DNA of 64,000 nucleotides from Anseongella ginsenosidimutans (GTDB taxonomy: Bacteria; Bacteroidota; Bacteroidia; Sphingobacteriales; Sphingobacteriaceae), in the NCBI GenBank assembly GCA_029268045.1, contig JAJUHF010000001.1, positions 62,001-126,000 of the forward strand. Direction: 5' to 3'. The position numbers and the translations under genes are program-made. The stretch's first letter is position 1. Every line of letters starts with the position of its first letter. Below, in pieces: positions 8,935 through 17,780 of the stretch. The notes beneath the pieces were generated by a model. That model was not told the DNA's origin and searched no databases. It was given only the letters and a program-made list of their open reading frames with translations.

Positions 8935-9285
8935 CTATTTAATTAAGCGATTGTTCTCGTCAGGAAAGACGATGCTTGGTTTGAATTGTTTGGCTTCCTC
9001 GAAATCCATCGTGGCATATGAAATGACGATGACCACATCGCCGACCTGCGCCTTCCGGGCGGCGGGCCCGTTCAGGCAGACCATGCCCGAGCCACGCTCT
9101 CCTTTGATGACATAGGTTTCGAAGCGTTCGCCATTATTGATGTTGACGACCTGAACCTTTTCGTTCGCGATCAGGTTTGCGGCCTCCATTAACTCCTCAT
9201 CAAGGGTAATGCTGCCTACGTAATTCAACTCGGCCTGGGTAACCCGGACCCGATGTATCTTTGATTTAAAAACCTGTATCAGCAT
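8935..9285 (-). CDS. panD: Aspartate 1-decarboxylase
   Basis: The 116-residue proenzyme has the self-cleavage site Gly24-Ser25 in [11 protein letters not shown]. Cleavage makes the pyruvoyl cofactor from the serine. Lys9 in [11 protein letters not shown], which binds the substrate carboxylate, is also present, as is the [10 protein letters not shown] segment. It converts L-aspartate to beta-alanine for pantothenate and CoA synthesis. The next gene upstream on the same strand is panC, which uses beta-alanine, so the two form a pantothenate unit. Length is normal for the family. Confidence 0.96.
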   Translation of the reverse strand: MLIQVFKSKIHRVRVTQAELNYVGSITLDEELMEAANLIANEKVQVVNINNGERFETYVIKGERGSGMVCLNGPAARKAQVGDVVIVISYATMDFEEAKQFKPSIVFPDENNRLIK

Positions 9286-9292
9286 TTCGATG

Positions 9293-9300
9293 CAAATTTA
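9293..9300 (-). promoter_or_regulatory. Candidate -7 element (TAAATTTG) directly before panD
   Basis: The minus strand shows TAAATTTG, a full TAnnTTTG match, only 7 bases before the panD start. If used, the mRNA would be almost leaderless. No -33 element at the right distance was seen, so this is weak. The remainder of the 88-base panC-panD gap shows nothing else. Confidence 0.25.
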
Positions 9301-9373
9301 GGAATAATTTCCTGGACCCGATATGAATGTGACGCGCCGCATCCCACGCGCCACTCCCCATATCCCAATGTTA

Positions 9374-10222
9374 TTAATGTTTTATAAACAGATTATCTAT
9401 CAATCGTGTTTGCCCGATACGGACAGCGACCAATGCGATGACCCTTGAAGCCTCGTTCCAGTCGGTCACCGGCCGGAGTGTATCGGCGTGCGCGATCTCC
9501 AGGTATTCCACTTGGATCAAGGGGGACGATCCGAGCAATTCCAGCCCCTTATCACGGGCCTCGGCAGGGCTCATTTCATTTGCCAACGACCGGATCAGAA
9601 ACAAGGCCTTGGACAACAGAACGGCTTCTTTGCGCTCCTCAGGCGAGAGATGGATATTTCTCGAGCTCATGGCCAGTCCGTCGGCTTCCCGCTGCGTAGG
9701 ACAGCAGACCAGCTCCAGGGGAATGGAAAACTGCCTGACCAGTTCCCCGATCACCAGAAACTGCTGATAATCCTTTTGTCCGAAATAAGCGCGATCGGGG
9801 GCAACCAGATCGAACAGTTTCTTCACCACCTGGGTCACTCCCTGATAATGTCCCGGCCGGAATTTTCCTTCCATTACCCGTTCCAATTCACCCAGTTCCA
9901 TGTGCCAGGATTCCTCTTCGGGATAGATCTCTTCGGCATCCGGCATGAAAAGCAGGTCGCATCCCGTTTTGGTCAGTTTCCGGATATCGCTTTCAACCGG
10001 CCGCGGATACCGCGCCAGGTCGGAGGGGTCATTGAACTGGGTTGGATTGACAAAAATACTGCACACGGTCAGGTCGTTTTCTTCGGCGCTGCGCGTAACC
10101 AGCGAAAGGTGCCCCTCATGCAAAGCTCCCATGGTGGGGACCAAGCCAATGGAGGAAATACCAGACCGTCTTTCATTCAAAAAACGGGTAAGCTCCGCAC
10201 GGGTTTTCAGGATATCCAACAC
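9374..10222 (-). CDS. panC: Pantoate-beta-alanine ligase
   Basis: The 282-residue enzyme carries the nucleotidyltransferase-like motif PTMGALHEGHLSLV near residues 29-42, the FVNPTQF stretch, FGQKDYQQF and the MSSRNIHLSPEER signature. It joins D-pantoate and beta-alanine through a pantoyl-adenylate intermediate to make pantothenate. It lies upstream of panD on the same strand with an 88-base gap. Upstream it is divergent from the GT5-like gene, an arrangement familiar from other Bacteroidota. Length and motifs are complete. Confidence 0.96.
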   Translation of the reverse strand: MLDILKTRAELTRFLNERRSGISSIGLVPTMGALHEGHLSLVTRSAEENDLTVCSIFVNPTQFNDPSDLARYPRPVESDIRKLTKTGCDLLFMPDAEEIYPEEESWHMELGELERVMEGKFRPGHYQGVTQVVKKLFDLVAPDRAYFGQKDYQQFLVIGELVRQFSIPLELVCCPTQREADGLAMSSRNIHLSPEERKEAVLLSKALFLIRSLANEMSPAEARDKGLELLGSSPLIQVEYLEIAHADTLRPVTDWNEASRVIALVAVRIGQTRLIDNLFIKH

Positions 10223-10288
10223 GTCTTCAAAATAAGCGGCAAAAATGATAAAAATCCCTCAGATTCCATTGCCATTTTGCATAAATCA

Positions 10289-10318
10289 TTGATTTATCAT
10301 AAGTTATTCGTATATTTG
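10289..10318 (+). promoter_or_regulatory. Bacteroidota-type promoter for the GT5-like/DUF4270/LacI operon
   Basis: A TTG at 10289-10291 and TATATTTG at 10311-10318, 19 bases apart, fit the -33/-7 consensus of the Bacteroidota vegetative sigma factor. Transcription would begin about 40 bases before the start codon at 10367. Confidence 0.6.
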
Positions 10319-10366
10319 CACCGGAAATCTGTTGTTTCATTGTTCTATAAATAGTTTTCATTCATT

Positions 10367-11197
10367 ATGACAAATAAGACCAAGATCCTTTTCCTTTGCC
10401 AGGAAATGGCTCCCTATTTGGAACTTACCGAAATCTCAAAAATTACCAGACACCTACCTCAGGCCATGCAGGAAAACGGATACGAGATACGCGTACTCAT
10501 GCCTCGATTCGGCTGCATCAATGAAAGAAGGAATAAATTGCACGAAGTGATCCGCCTATCGGGGATGAACATTGTCGTGGACGATAACGACAACCCGCTT
10601 ATCATTAAAGTAGCTTCGATTCAAGGTGCCAAGATGCAGGTATACTTCCTGGATAATGAAGAGTATTTTCACCGGAAACAGGTATTCCACGATAGCAAAG
10701 GAAAATTCTTCGCCGATAATGACGAACGGACAATTTTCTTCTGCAAGGGTGTGCTGGAAACCGTAAAGAAATTGGGATGGGCGCCGGATATTATCCACTG
10801 CCATGGATGGATGAGCTCCCTGGTACCCATGTATGTAAAAACGGCTTACAAAAACGAGCCTACTTTCAAGAACTCTAAAGTAGTTTATTCCGTATATGGA
10901 AATGATTTTGCCGAAAATCTGGGCGAATCGTTTTATAAAAAAGCATTGACCGGACCGATGACCGAGCAGGAGGCCGAGTCGTTCGGAAACGGGAACGCGG
11001 TGGCACTTCACCTGGGCGCGATCAAATACGCCGACGGAGCGATCATCGCATCGGAGGAAATTTCCCCCGAGGTAGAAAAACAGTTGAAAAATACACGGAT
11101 CCCGGTTTCTACAATCACTTCTACCGAAAACTTCGAAGACTATCCCACTTTTTACGACCAGGTTCTCGAAGAAGACATGGCTGAAGTGGAAGCGTAA
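10367..11197 (+). CDS. GT5-like glycogen/starch synthase N-terminal-domain protein, lacking the catalytic C-terminal half
   Basis: The 276-residue product resembles the N-terminal Rossmann domain of glycogen synthases: ILFLCQEMAPYLE, YEIRVLMPRFG, KLGWAPDIIHCHGWMSSLVP and GAIKYADGAIIASEEISPEV line up with that family. A working GT5 enzyme has about 480 residues, and here the whole C-terminal GT-B domain is missing. The N-terminal KxGGL ADP-glucose motif is replaced by LTEISKITRHL, and the HN of the usual TIHN motif reads YG. It is therefore unlikely to make glycogen by itself. Stand-alone versions beside panC and a DUF4270 gene are familiar in Bacteroidota, but the role is unknown to me. The protein ends in its own stop with no trace of the other half downstream, so it is not a recent truncation. 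Confidence 0.8.
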   Translation: MTNKTKILFLCQEMAPYLELTEISKITRHLPQAMQENGYEIRVLMPRFGCINERRNKLHEVIRLSGMNIVVDDNDNPLIIKVASIQGAKMQVYFLDNEEYFHRKQVFHDSKGKFFADNDERTIFFCKGVLETVKKLGWAPDIIHCHGWMSSLVPMYVKTAYKNEPTFKNSKVVYSVYGNDFAENLGESFYKKALTGPMTEQEAESFGNGNAVALHLGAIKYADGAIIASEEISPEVEKQLKNTRIPVSTITSTENFEDYPTFYDQVLEEDMAEVEA

Positions 11198-11214
11198 AAC
11201 GATAGCATCATTAT

Positions 11215-12621
11215 ATGAAAATAATCTCACGGAGCATATTGCTGCCGATAGCAGGTCTTCTTTTTTTTCAAAGTTGCGATAACCCGGCCCTCATCGGCTT
11301 TGAAGACCAGCAGTTTCAGAACGGAAATGTAATCGACACGGCTACCGTGCTTACACAGACCGTTCAGGTCCCGCGGACGAGGACGGACAACAACCAGCTT
11401 CTCAGGGATATACGAGGTTTTTTCTTTAACCCCATCACCTATCGGACCGTCGGACATTTCAAAGACCCGGTATTCGGCTCTACCGAAGCCAGGGCGTTTA
11501 CGCAGGTTTTTAGTACAGGAGGGCACTTCGGCACCAATCCGGTATTGGATTCGGCGGTACTCATTCTAAAGTACCCGCCCCTGTCGGGCGAAGCCCTGTA
11601 CGGAGACACCCTGAGCAGGGTGAACCTGGTGGTGAAGGAACTTACCGAAGAAATCGTGGACACGGCCGCCTATTATACCGACCAGCTCTTTGAAACCGGG
11701 CAGGTCATCGGCTCCAGTGAGTTTGTCGTGAACCGGAAAGACAGCATCATGCTGCAGGCCATCGTGAAAAACGGACCGGACAGCCTGATCAAATCCCCGC
11801 CCCAGCTTCGGATCAAGCTGGATGCGGCTTATATGACCTCCAAATTGCTGAACATCGATACCGCCATCCTCAACGATCAGGAACGGTTCCTGGATTACTT
11901 CAAGGGGATCTCCCTCAGCATGGATTCGACCTCGCTTAGCAGCAACGGGGCGCTGATCAGCTTCAACCTGTCTTCCGAGGAGGCCTCTGAAATCCGTTTG
12001 TATTACCGGACGAACGATAATGCCGATACGCTCAGCAAATCGTTCCCGATTAATTCCGCGGCCGCCCAAACCTCCTATATCCAGCACGACTACAGCGGTA
12101 CACCGGTGGCGGATGTGCTGAACGGCGCCGATGACGGTACGCTCTATATCCAATCCATGCAGGGGCTGCAGACGAGGCTTCATTTCCCCTATCTCAAAAA
12201 CCTGGCAGATAGCGGCGCGCTGAGCATCAACAAGGCCGAGCTCATCCTGACTGTCATTCCGGGCTCCGCTTCGTCCTACCACCCCATTCCGCGTATCATG
12301 ATGCATCAGGGAGCGGGAGAAAACGGATTTATCAGGCACATTCACGATACATACCTTAATCCGTCGGTAGCAACGCTGTTCAGCGGCGTGTATCAGAAGA
12401 ACAATAATTCCTACCGGTTTAATATCACACGGTACGTACAGGCGATACTGAATGACGAAGCGGACGACGACAGCCTGTTTGTAAGCGCCCTGAATACCGT
12501 GTATCAGAACGACCAGGTTATGGGGTCCATTCACAGTGTCAGTCACGGCGGCCGGGTACTGCTCGGAGGAGACAGCCATCCCGATTACAAGGCGAGACTG
12601 GAGATCGTATTTTCCAGATGA
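11215..12621 (+). CDS. DUF4270 family lipoprotein
   Basis: The 468-residue protein has a lipoprotein signal with Cys21 in LLFFQSCDNP and then the DUF4270 pattern: IDTATVLTQTVQVPRTRTD, TYRTVGHFKDPVFGSTEA, DSAVLILKY, and a C-terminal part with NKAELILTVIPG and a final LEIVFSR. It is predicted to be a surface or periplasmic lipoprotein. The function of the family is not known. It starts 17 bases after the GT5-like gene and overlaps the LacI-type regulator by 4 bases, so the three genes form one unit. Confidence 0.85.
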   Translation: MKIISRSILLPIAGLLFFQSCDNPALIGFEDQQFQNGNVIDTATVLTQTVQVPRTRTDNNQLLRDIRGFFFNPITYRTVGHFKDPVFGSTEARAFTQVFSTGGHFGTNPVLDSAVLILKYPPLSGEALYGDTLSRVNLVVKELTEEIVDTAAYYTDQLFETGQVIGSSEFVVNRKDSIMLQAIVKNGPDSLIKSPPQLRIKLDAAYMTSKLLNIDTAILNDQERFLDYFKGISLSMDSTSLSSNGALISFNLSSEEASEIRLYYRTNDNADTLSKSFPINSAAAQTSYIQHDYSGTPVADVLNGADDGTLYIQSMQGLQTRLHFPYLKNLADSGALSINKAELILTVIPGSASSYHPIPRIMMHQGAGENGFIRHIHDTYLNPSVATLFSGVYQKNNNSYRFNITRYVQAILNDEADDDSLFVSALNTVYQNDQVMGSIHSVSHGGRVLLGGDSHPDYKARLEIVFSR

Positions 12622-13655
12622 GCAAATCGGTCATTACAATATATGACATTGCCCGATCACTCGGAATTTCGCCCTCTACCGTTTCCAGAGCGCTTAAAGA
12701 TGACTCGATAATCAGCATCGAAACCCGGAAAAAGGTGAAACAGACGGCCCGGGAAATGGGCTACCAGCCCAACTCCATCGCCTCCAGTCTGCGAAATAAA
12801 AAAACCCTGACAATCGGGGTCATCACCCACCGGATCGACCGCCATTTTCAGTCCAATGCCATAAGTGGAATACAGGACAAGGCACACGAGCACGGCTACA
12901 ATATCATCATCTGCCAGACCAACGACGACCCGACGCGGGAACTTAAACAGTTCCAGGCCCTGTTCTCCAGCAGGATTGATGGGCTGATCAGCCAGCTGTC
13001 CATGTACACACGCGACTACGAACACTTCAACCTGTTCCTGGAGAACGATATTCCCGTGGTACTTTTCGACCGGGTTCCACGCGATTTGGATGTGCAGAAA
13101 GTAGTCAGCGACGATGTGGCGGGAGGCTATAAGGCAACCGAACACCTCATCTTACAGGGCTGCAGGAGAATTGCCCACTTTACCGGGGCCCTGAGCCTGA
13201 ATATTTATGAAGACCGGCTGAAAGGGTACAAGGCTGCCCTGGAGAAATACCAAATTCCCTTTGACCCGGAACTGGTCCATGAATTTTATCTGAATACGGA
13301 TAATAGCTGGGAGGTTGCCCGCAAGGTATTGAAGGACAAAAAAAATCGACCCGATAGCATCTTCGCGGCAAACGACACCTCCGCCATTGCAAGCATCCAG
13401 GTGGCAAAAGAATTGGGTATCGGCGTCCCTTCTGAACTGGCGGTGGTTGGATATGCCAACGATCCGAGCGGACTCATTGTCTCCCCCACGCTGTCCACCG
13501 TAGACCAGTCGTCCTATCGGATGGGACAGATTGCCACGGAATTGCTTTTAAAACAGATCGACTCCAATAAGCCGGGCCGGAACAGGCCTCATCGGACGAA
13601 AGTGCTCCCGGTGGAGCTTATCATCAGGGAATCCTCTTCCCGCCGGCTCCCGTAG
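12618..13655 (+). CDS. LacI/GalR family transcriptional regulator
   Basis: The 345-residue protein starts with a classic LacI helix-turn-helix (TIYDIARSLGISPSTVSRAL) and hinge helix (NSIASSLRNKKTLTIGVI). A periplasmic-binding-protein-like sensor domain runs from about residue 62 to the end (FAANDTSAIASIQVAKELG, ELAVVGYAND). Such regulators bind operator DNA and respond to sugars. The ATG overlaps the stop of the DUF4270 gene (ATGA), so it is co-translated with it. The target is not visible; autoregulation of this operon is a reasonable guess. Confidence 0.92.
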   Translation: MSKSVITIYDIARSLGISPSTVSRALKDDSIISIETRKKVKQTAREMGYQPNSIASSLRNKKTLTIGVITHRIDRHFQSNAISGIQDKAHEHGYNIIICQTNDDPTRELKQFQALFSSRIDGLISQLSMYTRDYEHFNLFLENDIPVVLFDRVPRDLDVQKVVSDDVAGGYKATEHLILQGCRRIAHFTGALSLNIYEDRLKGYKAALEKYQIPFDPELVHEFYLNTDNSWEVARKVLKDKKNRPDSIFAANDTSAIASIQVAKELGIGVPSELAVVGYANDPSGLIVSPTLSTVDQSSYRMGQIATELLLKQIDSNKPGRNRPHRTKVLPVELIIRESSSRRLP

Positions 13656-13659
13656 CACG

Positions 13660-13683
13660 CCGTTCCCGGGATCCCGGGAACGG
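13660..13683. terminator. 24-base perfect palindrome between convergent genes
   Basis: Positions 13660-13683 are a perfect 12+12 palindrome centred between 13671 and 13672, GC-rich with arms CCGTTCCCGGGA/TCCCGGGAACGG. It sits 4 bases after the LacI-type gene and 16 before the sodA stop. In RNA it makes a strong hairpin in either direction. Neither side is followed by a good T-run, so it may be a bidirectional 3'-end hairpin rather than a standard terminator. Confidence 0.5.
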
Positions 13684-13699
13684 GCATGAAGGGAAAAGT

Positions 13700-14299
13700 T
13701 TATTTTGCTTTCGCGTACCGTTCGGCTACCGCGTTCCAATCAATTACGTTGAAAAAAGCAGCGATGTAGTCGGGGCGGCGGTTCTGATATTTCAGGTAGT
13801 AAGCATGCTCCCATACATCCAGGCCAAGAATCGGCGTACCCTGTACTTCGGCCACATCCATCAGCGGATTGTCCTGATTGGGGGTCGATGTCACTTCGAG
13901 CTTGCCGTCTTTTACGATCAGCCAGGCCCATCCTGAACCGAAGCGGGTAGCAGCAGCCGCGGAAAATTTTTCTTTGAATCCGTCAAAGCTACCGAATGCC
14001 TCGTTAATGGCCTCGGCAAGTTCTCCGGAAGGATTGCCTCCGCCGTTGGGTCCGATCACGGTCCAGAAAAGCGAGTGGTTGAAGTGGCCGCCTCCGTTAT
14101 TGCGCACCGCCGCGCCATACTGGGAAACATTCTTGCAGATTTCTTCAATGCTGCCTGCTTCCTTGCCTTCGAGGGCCTTATTCAGGTTGGTGACATAAGC
14201 CTGATGGTGTTTTCCGTGATGGATTTCCATCGTCTGCTTGTCGATATGCGGTTCCAATGCATCTGAGGCGTAAGGTAACGCCGGTAGTTCAAAAGCCAT
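13700..14299 (-). CDS. sodA: Superoxide dismutase, Fe/Mn type
   Basis: The 199-residue protein is a full-length Fe/Mn superoxide dismutase. The metal ligands are His27 in [12 protein letters not shown], a second His in [10 protein letters not shown], and Asp and His in the C-terminal [11 protein letters not shown]. It turns superoxide into oxygen and hydrogen peroxide. The metal preference is not settled by these motifs. It follows tadA on the same strand with a 28-base gap. Confidence 0.95.
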   Translation of the reverse strand: MAFELPALPYASDALEPHIDKQTMEIHHGKHHQAYVTNLNKALEGKEAGSIEEICKNVSQYGAAVRNNGGGHFNHSLFWTVIGPNGGGNPSGELAEAINEAFGSFDGFKEKFSAAAATRFGSGWAWLIVKDGKLEVTSTPNQDNPLMDVAEVQGTPILGLDVWEHAYYLKYQNRRPDYIAAFFNVIDWNAVAERYAKAK

Positions 14300-14327
14300 A
14301 GTGTTTCTTATTTATTAGTACAACAAT

Positions 14328-14777
14328 CTATTTATTTCTTTTCCCGCGGAAAAAATCCTGGATCAGGCCTCCGCATTCCGCCTCCAGCATTCCGCCGCTG
14401 ACCACGGTGCGGGGGTGCAGAATCGGTCTGTTCAAAGTGCTGAATCCCCGTTTTTTGTCGTAGGCGCCGAAGACGATCTTTCCGATCTGAAACCAGTAGG
14501 AAGCCCCCGCACACATGACGCAGGGTTCCAACGTGACATACAGCACACAATCATCCAAATATTTGCCCCCCAGGTATCCGGCAGCAGCGGTAAGCGCCTG
14601 CATTTCCGCATGCGCCGTGACGTCGTTCAAACGTTCAGTCAGGTTATGTCCGCGACCGATGACCCGATTGCCTGCTACAACCAATGCGCCCACCGGAATT
14701 TCGTCTTCCGCGTAGGCCTTCTCAGCCTCTTTCAAGGCTTCCCGCATAAAATATTCGTCGGAATAGATCTCAATCAT
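14328..14777 (-). CDS. tadA: tRNA-specific adenosine deaminase / nucleoside deaminase (TadA family)
   Basis: Starting at the ATG complement 14775-14777, the product has 149 residues (MIEIYSDEYFMREAL). An in-frame extension to 14849 has no family similarity and is not favoured. The zinc site is complete: HAE at 56-58 and PCVMC at 85-89. TadA makes inosine at the wobble position of tRNA-Arg. The C-terminal part (FGAYDKKRGFSTL) could also fit a related guanine or cytosine deaminase, so the substrate is probable rather than certain. It precedes sodA in the same direction. Confidence 0.82.
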   Translation of the reverse strand: MIEIYSDEYFMREALKEAEKAYAEDEIPVGALVVAGNRVIGRGHNLTERLNDVTAHAEMQALTAAAGYLGGKYLDDCVLYVTLEPCVMCAGASYWFQIGKIVFGAYDKKRGFSTLNRPILHPRTVVSGGMLEAECGGLIQDFFRGKRNK

Positions 14778-14967
14778 CAAACACCTTTTCAAACGGATGG
14801 TTTTGCTAATATATACTTTATGCATCATTGTGGAAAACTTGGCTCGCACAATTTGAAGAACACACCGTACTTTTGCCGATTCAGAAAAGAAAAAAATCTA
14901 CACTTTTTTCCGGATTTTTTGTTTTAAAAAAAGGCGAAATCTAAGTAATCAACATTATAAATGATTG

Positions 14968-14987
14968 AGGTGCAATTGGTTGCACTT
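14968..14987 (+). other. Hairpin in the nrdJ leader region
   Basis: An inverted repeat GTGCAA/TTGCAC with a TTGG loop (14970-14985) extends by one GU and one AU pair in RNA. No T-run follows. The 357-base stretch between tadA and nrdJ otherwise holds an A/T-rich part with a 12-T run near 15023-15034 and the structure at 15061-15098. It could be an operator for a dimeric regulator or part of the leader RNA. Confidence 0.4.
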
Positions 14988-15060
14988 AAAATGTGACTAA
15001 AAATCTAAAAATCGGATTTGAATTTTTTTTTTTTAAGCTTAAATTGCTTGAGTCGTGACG

Positions 15061-15098
15061 CCCAACCGGGACGGTCCCGGCAAGCAGGTCGGTTAGGG
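15061..15098 (+). other. Structured RNA candidate in the nrdJ 5' leader
   Basis: Two nested pairings are visible. An inner GC-rich hairpin pairs CCGGGAC (15066-15072) with GTCCCGG (15074-15080). An outer stem pairs CCCAA (15061-15065) with TTaGGG (15093-15098, one bulged A). The CC at 15066-15067 could alternatively pair with GG at 15091-15092, so two exclusive folds exist. The element ends 36 bases before nrdJ. It does not fit the cobalamin riboswitch core that I know. Confidence 0.4.
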
Positions 15099-15134
15099 AA
15101 AAATTATCTGTTCAACTTTTAAACTTATGCGGAT

Positions 15135-17723
15135 ATGAATGAAGCGATCACCATGGACGAAGAAGTGTTTACAGCGGAGGAAGTAAAGCAGGCGGCCCTC
15201 GAGTATTTCGGTGGCGACGAACTGGCTGCCACCACTTGGATGAACAAGTATGCTGTCAAAAATGAGCAGGGACAGTTCACCGAGAAAACACCTGCGGATA
15301 TGCACCGACGGATGGCCCGGGAATTTGCCAGGATGGAGAAGAAATTCGATGAATTGGCCGAGGGTCGCTCCAAAAGTGCGCTTTCTTCCTATGGAAAACG
15401 CCGCATCGGGCTGTCCGAACGAAAGATCTTCGACCTGTTTGACCGTTTCCGCTACGTGATTCCCCAGGGAAGCGTAATGGCCGGGCTTGGAAACCGCTAC
15501 ATGATCGCTTCCCTATCCAATTGTGTGGTCGTTCCCCCTGTTTACGATTCATACGGCGGAATCTGCTATACCGATGAGCAGCTGGCGCATCTTTTCAAAC
15601 GCCGCTGCGGCGTAGGGGTGGACATTTCCGGGCTGCGCCCCAAGAATGCGAAAGTCTCCAACGCAGCCGGCACCACCACCGGCGCCATTACCTTCATGGA
15701 ACGCTTCTCCAATACTACGCGCGAAGTGGCGCAGAACGGACGGCGGGGCGCCCTGATGCTCACCATTGACATTGCGCATCCCGATGTGGAGGATTTTGTG
15801 ACTATCAAACAGGATTTGAAAAAGGTAACCGGAGCGAATATTTCGGTCCGCTTGTCAGACGAATTCATGCTGGCGGTCATGAACGACACCGAGTACACCC
15901 ACCGGTGGCCGATTGACTCACGCCAGCCCGTACATAAAAAAACGGTTAGAGCCCGGGAGTTATGGAATACCATCATTCGCTGTGCGCACAATACGGCCGA
16001 GCCGGGTCTCATTTTCTGGGACCGGCAGCACCGCTATTCCACTTCGTCGGTCTATCCCGAGTACAAAAACAGTTCTACCAATCCCTGCTCCGAGATCGCG
16101 ATGCAGGGCGGTGACAGCTGCAGGCTCATTGCGCTGAACCTGTTTGGGTTCGTCAAGAATCCCTTTGGCGCCGGCGCCCAGTTTGACTATGAAACGTTCT
16201 ACGAAACCGTGTACGAGAGCCAGCGTCTGAGCGACGACCTGGTGGAACTGGAATTGGAGCACGTACAGCGCATACTGGATAAAGTTTACGCCGACGAGGA
16301 GCCTGATTTCATCAAGCGTACCGAAATAGAGACCTGGAAGCTGCTTTACGAAACGGGAAAGAACGGACGCCGGACCGGACTGGGTTTCACCGCCCTGGCC
16401 GACACCCTGGCTGCGCTCGGACTGCATTTCGACAGCGAAGAAGGCATGCAGGTAATTGACCGGATTATGCGTACCAAGCTCGAAGCGGAATTTGACAGCT
16501 CCATCGACATGGCCATTGAACGAGGCAGCTTCAAAGGCTTCGATCCGGCGATCGAAAACGAATCGGAGTTCGTGAAAATGATGCAAGAAGAATTCCCTTC
16601 GCTATACAGCCGCATGATGGAGCATGGCAGACGCAATATTTCACTTTCCACCGTCGCCCCCACCGGCTCCCTGAGTCTCCTGGCAGGCACCTCCTCCGGA
16701 CTCGAACCCGTATACCTGTTATCCTACAAACGGCGCCGGAAGGTAAATACCAGCGCGGAAGGAGCCAACGTGACTTTTGTCGACGACATGGGCGACTCCT
16801 GGGAGGAATTCACCGTATATCACCCCAAAGCGAAGCAGTGGATGGAGGTAACCGGGAATCCGAACATCGAGGAATCCCCCTATTACGGTTCCACGGCACC
16901 GGAAATTGACTGGATCAAACGGGTTGAGATTCAGGCCCTGGTACAGAAATACATAACCCATTCCATCTCTTCCACCATCAATCTTCCCTCGGATGTGAGT
17001 GTGGACAAGGTGGGGGAAATCTATCTGGAATCCTGGAAAAAAGGCCTGAAAGGAATTACCGTGTACCGGGATGGTTCACGGACCGGCGTACTGGTGGCAG
17101 ACGACAAGGGTAAAGAAAAGCCGCAGGACGCACCCAAAGAAAGCGCCCAGGAAATGGCGGCGCGACTGACTGAGACCCAGGCCCCCAAGCGTCCCAAGAA
17201 GCTGGAAGCCGACGTAATCCGTTTCCAGAACGATTACGAAAAATGGATCGCGGTTATCGGAATACTGGATGACCGACCGTACGAAATCTTTACCGGGAAA
17301 ATGGAAGATTCATTCAATCTGCCTGCTTACGTTGAAAAAGGCTGGGTGATCAAGGAAAAAGATGAAAACGGGGAATCACGGTACGACTTCCAATTCCATG
17401 ACAAGGATGGCTACCGCACCACCATCGAAGGCCTTTCCCGCTCATTCAATAAGGAATTCTGGAACTACGCCAAGTTGATCTCCGGGGTATTACGGCACGG
17501 CATGCCTATTAACTACGTGGTTGATCTGGTCAATAACCTGAGTCTGTACGATGAACACATCAATACGTGGAAGAACGGGGTGGCCCGTTCGCTGAAACGG
17601 TACATTCCCGACGGCTTTGCCGGAAGTGACCGCAAATGCAGCAGTTGCGGCGACGAAGACGGCCTGATCTACGAAGAAGGCTGTCTCAAATGCAAAAGCT
17701 GCGGATATACCAAATGCGGTTGA
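15135..17723 (+). CDS. nrdJ: Adenosylcobalamin-dependent (class II) ribonucleotide reductase
   Basis: The 862-residue product is a full-length vitamin B12-dependent reductase. Visible marks are ASLSNCVVVPP (first redox Cys), RRGALMLTIDIAHPDVEDF, the active-site motif NPCSEIAMQ and the phosphate-binding APTGSLSLLAGTSSGLEP. The C-terminal zinc-ribbon-like tail (CSSCGDEDG to CKSCGYTKCG) supplies the shuttle cysteines. It reduces ribonucleotides to deoxyribonucleotides with or without oxygen, provided B12 is available. It stands alone behind a 250-base leader with RNA structure. A strong terminator follows. Confidence 0.95.
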   Translation: MNEAITMDEEVFTAEEVKQAALEYFGGDELAATTWMNKYAVKNEQGQFTEKTPADMHRRMAREFARMEKKFDELAEGRSKSALSSYGKRRIGLSERKIFDLFDRFRYVIPQGSVMAGLGNRYMIASLSNCVVVPPVYDSYGGICYTDEQLAHLFKRRCGVGVDISGLRPKNAKVSNAAGTTTGAITFMERFSNTTREVAQNGRRGALMLTIDIAHPDVEDFVTIKQDLKKVTGANISVRLSDEFMLAVMNDTEYTHRWPIDSRQPVHKKTVRARELWNTIIRCAHNTAEPGLIFWDRQHRYSTSSVYPEYKNSSTNPCSEIAMQGGDSCRLIALNLFGFVKNPFGAGAQFDYETFYETVYESQRLSDDLVELELEHVQRILDKVYADEEPDFIKRTEIETWKLLYETGKNGRRTGLGFTALADTLAALGLHFDSEEGMQVIDRIMRTKLEAEFDSSIDMAIERGSFKGFDPAIENESEFVKMMQEEFPSLYSRMMEHGRRNISLSTVAPTGSLSLLAGTSSGLEPVYLLSYKRRRKVNTSAEGANVTFVDDMGDSWEEFTVYHPKAKQWMEVTGNPNIEESPYYGSTAPEIDWIKRVEIQALVQKYITHSISSTINLPSDVSVDKVGEIYLESWKKGLKGITVYRDGSRTGVLVADDKGKEKPQDAPKESAQEMAARLTETQAPKRPKKLEADVIRFQNDYEKWIAVIGILDDRPYEIFTGKMEDSFNLPAYVEKGWVIKEKDENGESRYDFQFHDKDGYRTTIEGLSRSFNKEFWNYAKLISGVLRHGMPINYVVDLVNNLSLYDEHINTWKNGVARSLKRYIPDGFAGSDRKCSSCGDEDGLIYEEGCLKCKSCGYTKCG

Positions 17724-17745
17724 TCTGAGCACACTTATTTTACCG

Positions 17746-17776
17746 GCGGCGGTTTCCCTGGAGACCGCCGCTTTTT
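17746..17776 (+). terminator. Rho-independent terminator after nrdJ
   Basis: GCGGCGGT (17746-17753) pairs with ACCGCCGC (17764-17771), the loop side extends with TCC/GGA, and TTTTT follows at 17772-17776. The T-run ends only 4 bases before the ATG of the next gene. Confidence 0.9.
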
Positions 17777-17780
17777 GATT

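Noticed and set aside
14942-15134. Cobalamin riboswitch before nrdJ
   Set aside because: The conserved B12-box core and the flanking GGGAA/CAGGA elements could not be found in the right order. A covariance search would decide.
14942-15134. NrdR boxes before nrdJ
   Set aside because: No pair of ACAC-like AT-rich palindromes with the expected spacing is present.
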